Source: Gammaproteobacteria bacterium
Lineage (GTDB): Bacteria; Pseudomonadota; Gammaproteobacteria; Steroidobacterales; Steroidobacteraceae
Reading direction: 5' to 3'
DNA length: 6,158 bases
Assembly (NCBI GenBank): GCA_030043215.1
Contig: JASHYG010000118.1
Span: 1-6,158, forward strand
The position numbers and the translations under genes are program-made. Positions 1 to 5,053 of the stretch are shown one piece after another. Every line of letters begins with the position of its first letter. Position 1 is the first letter of the stretch. The notes under the pieces were generated by a model that saw nothing but the letters and a program-made list of their open reading frames with translations, was not told the origin of the DNA and searched no databases.

Positions 1-882
1 GATCGGCAGCTGGAGCATTGTGAGGCGCTGGTCGGCGACGTACTCGAGGTACTGGCGCATCTCGACGCGCGTCAAGCCCACGACACCGCCCGCCAGCACG
101 TCATCGGCGAATTGTGTCTCGCAGTCGACGGCCTCCTCGATCATGGCGCGGACCTCGGCAGCCCAGGCGTCGTCGAACAGGTGAGGCTCCTCCCGCCGTA
201 CCGCTTGCAGGACGGCGAACGCGAACGCCATGTGGCCGCTCTCGTCGCGGAACACCCAGTTGGTGCCCGCGGCAAGTCCCGGCAGCATGCCGCGCGAGCG
301 CAGGAAGTAGACGTAGGCGAAGGCGCCGAAGAAGAACAGGCCCTCGATGCAGCTCGCGAAGCAGGTGAGGTTGAGCAGGAAACGGCGCTTGTCGGACTCT
401 GAGCCGATGCGCTCGAGCGCAAGCATCTCATCCGTCCAACGCTGGCAGAACTGGGCCTTGCGGCGGATGGAGGGGATGTTCTCGATGGCCGCGAACGCCT
501 GGGCCCGCCGGGCGGGGTCCGGGACGTAGTTATCGAGCAGCGTCAGGTAGAACTGGATGTGCAGCGCCTCCTCATACAGCTGCCGCGAGAGGTACATCCG
601 CGCCTCGGGCGCATTGATGTGGCGGTAGAGGCTCACGACGAGATTGTTGGCGACGATGGTGTCGCCCGTCGCGAAGAAGGCGACCAGGCGCTCGATCAGG
701 TGCCGCTCCGCGGGGCTCATGCGCTGCCGGAGGTGCCCGAGGTCGATCTGGAAGTCGATCTCCTCCACCGTCCAGGTGTTCTTGATGGCCGCCCGATACA
801 TCTCGTAGAAGCGCGGATAGCGCATCGGACGCAGCGTGAGGTCGAAGCCGGGGTCGAGCAGGCTGGGAGTAGAAGCGCTCAT
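1..882 (-). CDS. nrdB: Class I ribonucleotide reductase, small (beta, radical-generating) subunit; 3' end cut by the window edge
   Basis: The beta subunit houses the dimetal-tyrosyl cofactor that starts the radical used by NrdA to turn ribonucleotides into deoxyribonucleotides in the cytoplasm. The open frame runs from ATG 882-880 to the left edge (294 codons; the family is usually about 320-380 aa, so the C-terminal tail that docks on the alpha subunit is missing). All expected metal ligands are visible: D74 (ATGDTIVAN), E105 and H108 (YEEALHIQFY), E180 (ASCIEGLFF), E214 and H217 (RDESGHM). Y112 sits at H+4, the place of the E. coli radical Tyr122, and D213 precedes E214 as in E. coli. The 75-residue spacing between the second and third ligand segments is shorter than in E. 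coli NrdB and closer to the Chlamydia-type length. That family, however, has Glu as first ligand and Phe at the radical position, unlike here. The ATG overlaps the nrdA stop (ATGA), and a GAGG at 893-890, 7 nt upstream, supports this start, so the two genes are probably translationally coupled. Confidence 0.96.
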   Translation of the reverse strand, partial: MSASTPSLLDPGFDLTLRPMRYPRFYEMYRAAIKNTWTVEEIDFQIDLGHLRQRMSPAERHLIERLVAFFATGDTIVANNLVVSLYRHINAPEARMYLSRQLYEEALHIQFYLTLLDNYVPDPARRAQAFAAIENIPSIRRKAQFCQRWTDEMLALERIGSESDKRRFLLNLTCFASCIEGLFFFGAFAYVYFLRSRGMLPGLAAGTNWVFRDESGHMAFAFAVLQAVRREEPHLFDDAWAAEVRAMIEEAVDCETQFADDVLAGGVVGLTRVEMRQYLEYVADQRLTMLQLPI

Positions 883-3320
883 TGGCAGGCCTCACAGGAT
901 TCGGGGTTCTCGAGCGAGCAGGCGACGGCGTCGGCGCCGGAAGTCTCAGGCTGCTGCCCCTGGGCCACGGTCGTCTTGGTGATATGCGTCGCCGGGCGCG
1001 AGCGCAGGTAGTAGGTGGTCTTCAGGCCGCGCTTCCAGGCGTACATGTACATCGCGGAGAGCGGACCCAAGTTGGGCGCCGCCATGAAGAGGTTGAGCGA
1101 CTGGCTCTGATCGACGTACGGGCCGCGTCCGGCGGCGAGCTCGATGAGACTGCGCATCGGCAGCTCCCAGGCGGTCCGATAGATCGCGCGGAGCGGCTCG
1201 GGCAGCTCACGCAAGCCTTGCACCGACCCATCGGCGAGCTTGATGGCGTCGCGAACCTCCGCGGTCCACAGCCCGAGCTGCTTTAACTCCTCGACGAGGT
1301 AGCGGTTGACCTGCAGGAAATCGCCCGAGAGAGTCTCGCGCTTGAACAGGTTCGAGATCTGCGGCTCGATGCACTCGTAGCAGCCCGCGATGGAAGCGAT
1401 GGTCGCGGTGGGGGCAATGGCGATGAGCAGGCTGTTACGCAGCCCGTGAGCCGCAATCTCGCGCTTCAATTCGTCCCAGGGCAGCGTCTCGGAAGGAGTG
1501 ACGCCCCAGGCGTCGAACTGCAGCTCGCCCTGCGCCGCGCGCGTCTCCGCGAAGGCGCCGTGGGGACCGAGCTCACGCGCGAGATCGAGCGAGGCGCGGA
1601 GCGCGTGGAAGTAGATCGTCTCGGCAATCCGGTTGGAGAGCTGGCGCGCCTGCTCGCTGTCGAACGGCAGGCGCAGCCGGAAGAACACATCCTGCAGCCC
1701 CATGACGCCGAGCCCGACCGGCCGCCAGCGCATGTTGGACGCGCATGCGCTCTGGATGGGATAGAAATTGAGGTCGATCACCCGGTCGAGCTGGCGCACG
1801 GCGACCTCCACGGCGTGCGCGAGCTTCTCGAAGTCGAAGCCGTCGTGTCCCACGTGGCGGGCGAGGTTGAGCGAGCCGAGATTGCAGACGGCCGTCTCCC
1901 CGCCGCTCGTCACCTCGAGGATCTCCGTGCAGAGGTTCGAGAGGTGCACCACGCGGCCCGGCTTCGCGGTCTGATTGCACGCGCGGTTGGATTTGTCCTT
2001 GAACGTCATCCAGCCGTTCCCGGTCTGTGCGAGCGTGCGCATCATCCGCAGGTACAGCTCGCGGGCCGGCAGCGTCCGCTTGGCGAGGCCCTGAGCCTCA
2101 GCCTGCGTGTACGCGGCCTCGAACCCCTCGCCGTAGAGGTCCGGCAGGTCGGGCACGTCGTGGGGGTCGAACAGAGACCACGTGCCGTCCTGCTCGACAC
2201 GCTGCATGAAGAGGTCCGGAATCCAGCAGGCGAGATTCAGGTGGTGGGTGCGGCGCGCGTCATCACCCGTGTTGTCGCGGAGCTCCAGGAACACCTCGAT
2301 GTCGGCGTGCCACGGCTCGAGATACGCGCAGGCGGCGCCCTTGCGCCGGCCGCCCTGGTTGACCGCGGCGACGGAGGAGTCGAGCGTCTTCAGCCACGGG
2401 ACGATACCGTTAGAGAGGCCGTTCGTGCCGCGGATGAGCGAGCCCTCCGAGCGCACGCGGTGCCAGGCGATGCCGATGCCCCCGGAAAACTTGGAGAGCA
2501 TCGCGACATCCTTGTACTTGTCGTAGATGGACTCGAGGGTGTCCTCAGGGGAGTCGAGGAGGAAGCAGCTCGAGAGCTGCTCGTGGCGCGTTCCGGCGTT
2601 GAACAGCGTCGGAGAGCTCGGGATGTAGTCGAGATGGGAGAAGAGCTGGTAGAGCTCGACGGCCTCCTGCGCCGTCTGGCTCAATGCGACGGCGATGCGC
2701 ATCCAGAAGTGCTGGGGATTCTCGAGCACCAGGCGGCGCGTGGGATGGCGGAGCAGGTAGCGGTCGTGGAGTGTGCGCAGGCCGAAGTACTCGAATTCCT
2801 GCGTGCGCTCCGGTTGGACCGCATCGTTGAGCTTGCGCGCATTTGCCTCGACGAACTCGAGAACCCGCTCGTTGATGAGTCCCACATCGAATCCCAGCCG
2901 GATCGACTGGGAGAAGGAGTACACCCCGAGCGCGTGCACCTCCTTGTCGATGAAGCCGGAGAGCAGCCGTGCGGCGAGGCGCGAGTACTCGGGCTCCTCG
3001 AACATGAACGAGGCGGCCGTGCGGATGGAGAGCTCGTCGAGCTCGCGCGTCGTCGCCCCGTCATAGAGGCCGGCGATGGTCTTGAGCGCGACGCGCATCG
3101 GATCGACGGTCGAGAGTCCCTCGCTGCACCGGGTCACCGCGCGGACGATCTTGCTCACGTCCACCGGCTCGCGCGTGCCGTTGCGCTTGGTGACGGCCAT
3201 CTGCGTGCGCGCGGTGGCCGGCGGAGTCAAGCGGAACTCGGGTTGCTCGATGGGCGGCTGTGCAGCGCGACGGCCAGCCTCGGGCGAGCTCGTGGGTGTC
3301 TGGGCGATCTCGAGAGTCAT
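879..3320 (-). CDS. nrdA: Class I ribonucleoside-diphosphate reductase, large (alpha, catalytic) subunit
   Basis: This is the catalytic subunit reducing ribonucleoside diphosphates to deoxyribonucleotides, working with NrdB. The chosen start (ATG 3320-3318, 813 aa) has a GGAGG at 3330-3326, 5 nt upstream. The frame stays open far upstream, but that part covers the riboswitch leader and has no protein character. Layout: a loose Pro/Thr-rich N-tail (1-40); an ATP-cone (about 41-130, starting MAVTKRNGTREPVDV), so overall activity control by dATP/ATP is expected; then the barrel. Catalytic residues by comparison with E. coli NrdA: C252 (SSCF; C225), N462, C464 and E466 (SNLCTE; N437/C439/E441), C479 (AVCN; C462), the PTATIAS loop at 637-643, and the Y770-Y771 radical-transfer pair (Y730/Y731). 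The tail ends ESCEACQ, giving C809 and C812 as the thioredoxin-reducible shuttle pair, with an extra C801. The length is normal for an ATP-cone-bearing class I enzyme. nrdB follows with a 4-nt overlap. Confidence 0.97.
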   Translation of the reverse strand: MTLEIAQTPTSSPEAGRRAAQPPIEQPEFRLTPPATARTQMAVTKRNGTREPVDVSKIVRAVTRCSEGLSTVDPMRVALKTIAGLYDGATTRELDELSIRTAASFMFEEPEYSRLAARLLSGFIDKEVHALGVYSFSQSIRLGFDVGLINERVLEFVEANARKLNDAVQPERTQEFEYFGLRTLHDRYLLRHPTRRLVLENPQHFWMRIAVALSQTAQEAVELYQLFSHLDYIPSSPTLFNAGTRHEQLSSCFLLDSPEDTLESIYDKYKDVAMLSKFSGGIGIAWHRVRSEGSLIRGTNGLSNGIVPWLKTLDSSVAAVNQGGRRKGAACAYLEPWHADIEVFLELRDNTGDDARRTHHLNLACWIPDLFMQRVEQDGTWSLFDPHDVPDLPDLYGEGFEAAYTQAEAQGLAKRTLPARELYLRMMRTLAQTGNGWMTFKDKSNRACNQTAKPGRVVHLSNLCTEILEVTSGGETAVCNLGSLNLARHVGHDGFDFEKLAHAVEVAVRQLDRVIDLNFYPIQSACASNMRWRPVGLGVMGLQDVFFRLRLPFDSEQARQLSNRIAETIYFHALRASLDLARELGPHGAFAETRAAQGELQFDAWGVTPSETLPWDELKREIAAHGLRNSLLIAIAPTATIASIAGCYECIEPQISNLFKRETLSGDFLQVNRYLVEELKQLGLWTAEVRDAIKLADGSVQGLRELPEPLRAIYRTAWELPMRSLIELAAGRGPYVDQSQSLNLFMAAPNLGPLSAMYMYAWKRGLKTTYYLRSRPATHITKTTVAQGQQPETSGADAVACSLENPESCEACQ

Positions 3321-3324
3321 TGTC

Positions 3325-3366
3325 GCCTCCAGTCGGATACAGCAGCTGCCGGCGGAAGACGGAGAC
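3325..3366 (-). promoter_or_regulatory. Candidate Shine-Dalgarno-sequestering hairpin of the nrdA leader
   Basis: On the minus strand GUCUCCGUC (3366-3358) can pair with GACUGGAGGC (3334-3325): nine pairs, with one G-U and one bulged U at 3331. The whole GGAGG ribosome site is inside the 3' arm. The pairing is seen directly in the sequence; its use as the off-state of the upstream cobalamin riboswitch is inferred. No U-tract terminator is visible between the aptamer and the start codon, so translational control is the simpler reading. Confidence 0.45.
3326..3330 (-). promoter_or_regulatory. Ribosome binding site that decides the nrdA start
   Basis: GGAGG read on the minus strand, 5 nt before the ATG at 3320. 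It is the only strong Shine-Dalgarno match near an in-frame start in the long upstream-open frame, and it fixes nrdA at 813 residues. It lies inside the 3' arm of a hairpin that could mask it. Confidence 0.85.
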
Positions 3367-3382
3367 ACGTCGAGAAGCTCGG

Positions 3383-3408
3383 CCGAGGGCTGCACGGTGA
3401 GCCCCCGG
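3383..3408 (-). other. Hairpin in the expression platform of the nrdA leader
   Basis: CCGGGGGCU (3408-3400) pairs with AGCCCUCGG (3391-3383), nine pairs with one G-U around an 8-nt loop. No U-run follows, so it is a poor intrinsic terminator by itself. It may help switch between alternative leader folds or simply be a stable spacer element. A smaller stem, CGCGAG with CUCGCG (3452-3447 and 3438-3433), lies just before it. Confidence 0.35.
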
Positions 3409-3454
3409 AGCATCCGATCGCAACTCCGCTCCCGCGAGCGGGTAGTCTCGCGCC

Positions 3455-3480
3455 GCACCGTGGCTTGGCCCCCCAGGTGC
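3455..3480 (-). other. Candidate P13 hairpin that could kiss loop L5 of the cobalamin riboswitch
   Basis: Just 3' of the aptamer, GCACC (3480-3476) pairs with GGUGC (3459-3455), extended by UGG with CCA across a bulged C at 3460. The loop begins GGGG (3472-3469), complementary to the CCCC (3612-3609) in the conserved CUGCCCCGC segment of the aptamer. In known cobalamin riboswitches an L5-L13 kissing contact of this sort couples ligand binding to the expression platform. The pairing is visible; the role is inferred. Confidence 0.4.
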
Positions 3481-3487
3481 GACGGCC

Positions 3488-3686
3488 GCGGCAGGTCTTC
3501 GGGCTCATGGGCGCGCGATCTCGAGTGCGACCGCGACCTACTGGGCGCCGCTTCCCAGGCTCGAGCGAGCCCAGTGCTGTAGCGCCGGTCGTTCCCATTC
3601 ACCGCTGCGGGGCAGCTCCGGAATTGGCCCCCGCCGCACCGGATTCCCTCTTCGATCCGCCTCCTACCTCTGGGGGCAGATACCGC
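3488..3686 (-). promoter_or_regulatory. Cobalamin (adenosylcobalamin) riboswitch in the nrdAB leader
   Basis: Read on the minus strand, the leader carries the conserved blocks of a cobalamin aptamer in the right order and spacing: AGGGAATCCGGTG (3649-3637), GGAGCTGCCCCGCA (3619-3606), a B12-box-like AGCACTGGG (3578-3570), CTGGGAAG (3558-3551), and the 3' signature AGCCCGAAGACCTGCC (3505-3490). The ends close as a P1-type helix, GCGGUA (3686-3681) with UGCCGC (3493-3488). The total of about 200 nt is the usual size. The predicted transcription start (about 3690) is only a few bases before P1. B12 should lower nrdAB expression; the same arrangement is known for the Streptomyces class Ia nrdABS operon, which coexists with a B12-dependent class II enzyme. 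The B12 box departs from the usual GCCACTG at two positions, so ligand preference (adenosyl versus other forms) is not settled here. Confidence 0.92.
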
Positions 3687-3692
3687 TGGCAG

Positions 3693-3708
3693 GCACAAGA
3701 TATTGTGG
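3693..3708 (-). promoter_or_regulatory. NrdR box over the nrdAB promoter
   Basis: The 16-mer GCACAAGATATTGTGG (plus strand) matches the NrdR consensus ACACWATATATWGTGT at 13 of 16 positions, equally well on both strands, with the inner palindrome nearly intact. It covers the -10 hexamer (3702-3697), so bound NrdR would block RNA polymerase. NrdR is an ATP-cone repressor that binds such boxes when deoxynucleotide supply is sufficient. Boxes usually come as pairs about three helical turns apart; I find no convincing partner here. Confidence 0.78.
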
Positions 3709-3725
3709 TCGTGGGGGCCTGTCAA
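3697..3725 (-). promoter_or_regulatory. Sigma70-type promoter of nrdAB
   Basis: On the minus strand there is a perfect -35 TTGACA (3725-3720), a 17-nt spacer, and a -10 TATCTT (3702-3697, four of six matches). Transcription should start near 3690, giving a leader of about 370 nt that begins directly with the cobalamin riboswitch. The match of promoter, NrdR box and aptamer start supports all three calls together. Confidence 0.75.
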
Positions 3726-3834
3726 TCGCCACGAGAGCCGCGGGTTCAGGGACGGTCCGAGCCCTCCCGGGGGACACCCGATGAGGCTTCGCGCGGCTCG
3801 CCTGGAGCGCTCAGGGTGCGCGGTGGGCATGGCG

Positions 3835-3860
3835 AGCACGCCGTGCAGGCCGGGCGTGCT
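3835..3860 (-). terminator. Possible terminator hairpin after the Uma2-family gene
   Basis: AGCACGCC (3835-3842) and GGCGTGCT (3853-3860) form a perfect 8-bp inverted repeat with a 10-nt loop, 23 nt beyond the Uma2 stop codon. No T-run follows on either strand, so it is at best a weak intrinsic terminator, or just an mRNA-end stabilising hairpin. The remaining stretch to the nrdAB -35 (3726-3834) shows nothing else I can name. Confidence 0.3.
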
Positions 3861-3883
3861 GAGCGTGCCGAGCGTCGCGGGCC

Positions 3884-4555
3884 CTAGAGCGCGCGGTCGT
3901 AGATTTCAGTGAGGGGCACGGCAAGTCCGATGGAGCGCAGCTCGAGCACCGCACCGGGGCCCGCCAGGCGCCGCGGAGTCCAGCGCTCGGTCTTGCAGTG
4001 ATAGAAGACTTCGTGATCCTCCTGCGATGCGATCACGTATTCCTCCATCGTCCGGATCCGGGCGTAATGGATCCGCTTCTCGCGCCCATCGATGGGAGCG
4101 GTTGAGGGAGAGAGCACCTCGACGATGAGCTTGGGGTAGCGCAGGTAGTACTTCTCCACCCCTTCGCGCTCGCAGGCGACCATCACGTCGGGATAGTAGA
4201 AGAGGTCCTCCTGATCGATCTGCAGGCGCAGCTTGAAGGCGGACATGTAGGTGCGGCAAGCACCGCCGCGCAGGTGCGTGTGAACGGCGGCAAAGAGGTT
4301 GCCGGCGATGAGATGGTGGGGCTCGCTGACGCCCGACATGGCATAAAGGATGCCGCTCACGTATTCGTGGCGGACCTCGCTGCCCTCTTCGTACCGCAGG
4401 TAATCCTCCACGGACAGCGAAGTCTGCTCGGTTTGATAGGCGGGCGCCGACTCACGCACCTCGTCGGGTAGATCGCCCAGCCGCTCCATCAGCCTTGCGC
4501 GATCGCCGACGGAGAGCTGCCGAACCGCAGCTTCGATATCGCGCCACGTTTCCAT
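3884..4555 (-). CDS. Uma2 family (DUF820) protein with PD-(D/E)XK nuclease fold
   Basis: The 223-residue protein matches the Uma2/DUF820 family, which has a restriction-endonuclease-like fold but no established cellular role. Residues about 47-75 (LSVEDYLRYEEG, then RHEYVSGILYAMSG) are the family start, including E64. D123 lies in YYPDVMVAC, E146 in KLIVEVLSPST, and D156/K160/Y164 in the following helix; together these give a plausible intact D-E-K nuclease centre. An N-terminal segment of about 30 residues (METWRDIEAAVRQLS, then RARLMERL) is a predicted amphipathic helix pair resembling the start of small addiction-module antitoxin-like proteins. The ATG at 4555 is preferred; an in-frame GTG at 4600 would add 15 residues lacking family character. 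No strong Shine-Dalgarno is visible; a weak AAGAG lies about 10 nt upstream. The gene stands alone between two housekeeping units. Such genes often occur as scattered multicopy accessory genes, so the specific function is unknown. Confidence 0.85.
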   Translation of the reverse strand: METWRDIEAAVRQLSVGDRARLMERLGDLPDEVRESAPAYQTEQTSLSVEDYLRYEEGSEVRHEYVSGILYAMSGVSEPHHLIAGNLFAAVHTHLRGGACRTYMSAFKLRLQIDQEDLFYYPDVMVACEREGVEKYYLRYPKLIVEVLSPSTAPIDGREKRIHYARIRTMEEYVIASQEDHEVFYHCKTERWTPRRLAGPGAVLELRSIGLAVPLTEIYDRAL

Positions 4556-4601
4556 CTTCGCGCATCTCTTGTGCCAGGACTGGAGAGGGCACGATATCAC
4601 T

Positions 4602-4616
4602 ATTCAAACGCTGAAT
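4602..4616. other. Small inverted repeat upstream of the Uma2-family gene
   Basis: ATTCA and TGAAT flank AACGC in the AT-richer patch between the Uma2 start and the ileS control region. It could be an operator or chance. I found no convincing promoter for the Uma2 gene in 4556-4700. Confidence 0.2.
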
Positions 4617-4658
4617 CGGTGCGCGATCTGAGAGAAATGCTGCGTGAGCAGAGTCGCT

Positions 4659-4694
4659 GATGACGTCCAGGATGACGTCGCGAACGACGTCGGA
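4659..4694. repeat. Three-unit 12-nt tandem repeat
   Basis: Units GATGACGTCCAG (4659-4670), GATGACGTCGCG (4671-4682) and AACGACGTCGGA (4683-4694) share a GACGTC core at exact 12-nt spacing. It ends 5 nt before the proposed ileS -35. The even spacing is a little over one helical turn, so an array of protein sites is conceivable. Read on the minus strand it gives the peptide SDVVRDVILDVI, so it may instead be a fossil of coding sequence. Confidence 0.5.
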
Positions 4695-4699
4695 GACGG

Positions 4700-4728
4700 T
4701 GTACAGAATCCTGTACTGGCGCTATGCT
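4700..4728 (+). promoter_or_regulatory. Probable promoter of the T-box-ileS unit
   Basis: A -35 TGTACA (4700-4705) and a -10 TATGCT (4723-4728), each four of six to the sigma70 consensus, are separated by exactly 17 nt. The predicted start, about 4735-4737, lies 12-14 nt before the base of T-box Stem I, which is what a T-box leader needs. Confidence 0.5.
4701..4716. promoter_or_regulatory. 16-bp palindrome inside the ileS promoter, candidate operator
   Basis: GTACAGAATCCTGTAC has perfect 6-bp arms around AATC. It overlaps the -35 and fills most of the spacer of the proposed ileS promoter, a typical place for a repressor dimer. I do not recognise it as a known regulator site. Confidence 0.35.
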
Positions 4729-4748
4729 CAACGCGGAAATGCTTTGAA

Positions 4749-4963
4749 AGGGACGAGTAGCCGGAGGGCCGCAGGCTGAGCGATCGGGGGACGGTGCGAG
4801 CCCCGACCTGTGCTCCGACGAAGATCACCCTGGAGCTGCCAACCGAAGGACTTCTTCGAGTCCGCGTAGGCTTGGCCGGACGGCCGCCGTGAACGGGCCT
4901 GGCTGATCACATCAGCCTCGAGGCCGCGCCCGCAAAGGCGCGACGAAGCCGGGTGGCACCGCG
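4749..4963 (+). promoter_or_regulatory. T-box riboswitch leader of ileS (Stem I to antiterminator)
   Basis: This leader RNA senses the charging of tRNA-Ile. Stem I closes with AGGG (4749-4752) and CCCU (4828-4831) and opens with the GGACGAGTAG element. Upper helices are GGAG with CUCC, CGCAGG with CCUGUG, and UCGGGG with CCCCGA, around the apical GACGGUGCGAG loop. The specifier loop on the 3' side has GAAG-AUC-ACC, AUC being an Ile codon. Hairpins follow at 4848-4863 (GGACU with AGUCC) and 4896-4925 (GGCCU plus GGCUGAU, loop CAC, AUCAGCC plus AGGCC, with a UCG bulge), in the places of Stems II and III. The T-box GGGTGGCACCGCG (4951-4963) carries the UGGN bulge; CGCG 4939-4942 can pair with CGCG 4960-4963 in the antiterminator. 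Uncharged tRNA-Ile should stabilise the antiterminator and allow ileS transcription. Confidence 0.93.
4824..4826 (+). other. T-box specifier codon AUC (isoleucine)
   Basis: The AUC follows GAAG and is followed by A (4827), the usual specifier-loop context on the 3' side of Stem I. It should pair with the GAU anticodon of tRNA-Ile, agreeing with the downstream ileS. Confidence 0.85.
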
Positions 4964-4973
4964 AATACCCATC

Positions 4974-5032
4974 GCCCCGGCGCTCCGAGTGGCGCTCTCC
5001 GCGCACACGCGAGGGCGTCGGGGCTTTGTATT
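4974..5032 (+). terminator. Intrinsic terminator of the ileS T-box
   Basis: GCCCCGGCGCUC (4974-4985) pairs with GGGCGUCGGGGC (5013-5024), 12 pairs including two G-U, closed by a 27-nt region that can fold further, and followed by the U-rich TTTGTATT (5025-5032). It lies 10 nt after the T-box sequence and 21 nt before the ileS start. It is the default off-state when charged tRNA-Ile is plentiful. This marks the leader as a transcriptional T-box, not the translational type known for ileS in Actinobacteria. Confidence 0.82.
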
Positions 5033-5038
5033 CCGCGC

Positions 5039-5044
5039 GGTGGG
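5039..5044 (+). promoter_or_regulatory. Weak ribosome binding site of ileS
   Basis: GGTGGG lies 9 nt before the ATG at 5054. It is outside the terminator hairpin, so translation does not seem to depend on T-box refolding. Confidence 0.45.
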
Positions 5045-5053
5045 CCATACAGC

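Noticed and set aside
3661..3677. Second NrdR box about 31-32 bp from the first
   Set aside because: The windows at that spacing match the consensus at 7 of 16 positions or fewer.
3321..3839. An extra 173-codon N-terminal extension of nrdA
   Set aside because: It overlaps the promoter, NrdR box, riboswitch and Shine-Dalgarno, is Arg/Ser/Pro-rich without family character, and would need a start upstream of the predicted transcription start.
1446..3887. An 813-codon open frame on the plus strand, antisense to nrdA
   Set aside because: NrdA on the other strand has every family motif; this frame is Arg/Glu/Leu/Gly-rich low-information sequence, the usual mirror of a GC-rich gene, and also runs across the riboswitch.
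4600..4600. GTG at 4600 as the Uma2 start
   Set aside because: It adds 15 residues without family similarity and has no ribosome site; ATG 4555 opens directly on the helical N-terminus.
4604..4828. A 74-codon minus-strand frame between the Uma2 gene and ileS
   Set aside because: It covers the ileS promoter and T-box Stem I, is Ser/Thr-rich, and resembles no protein family I know.
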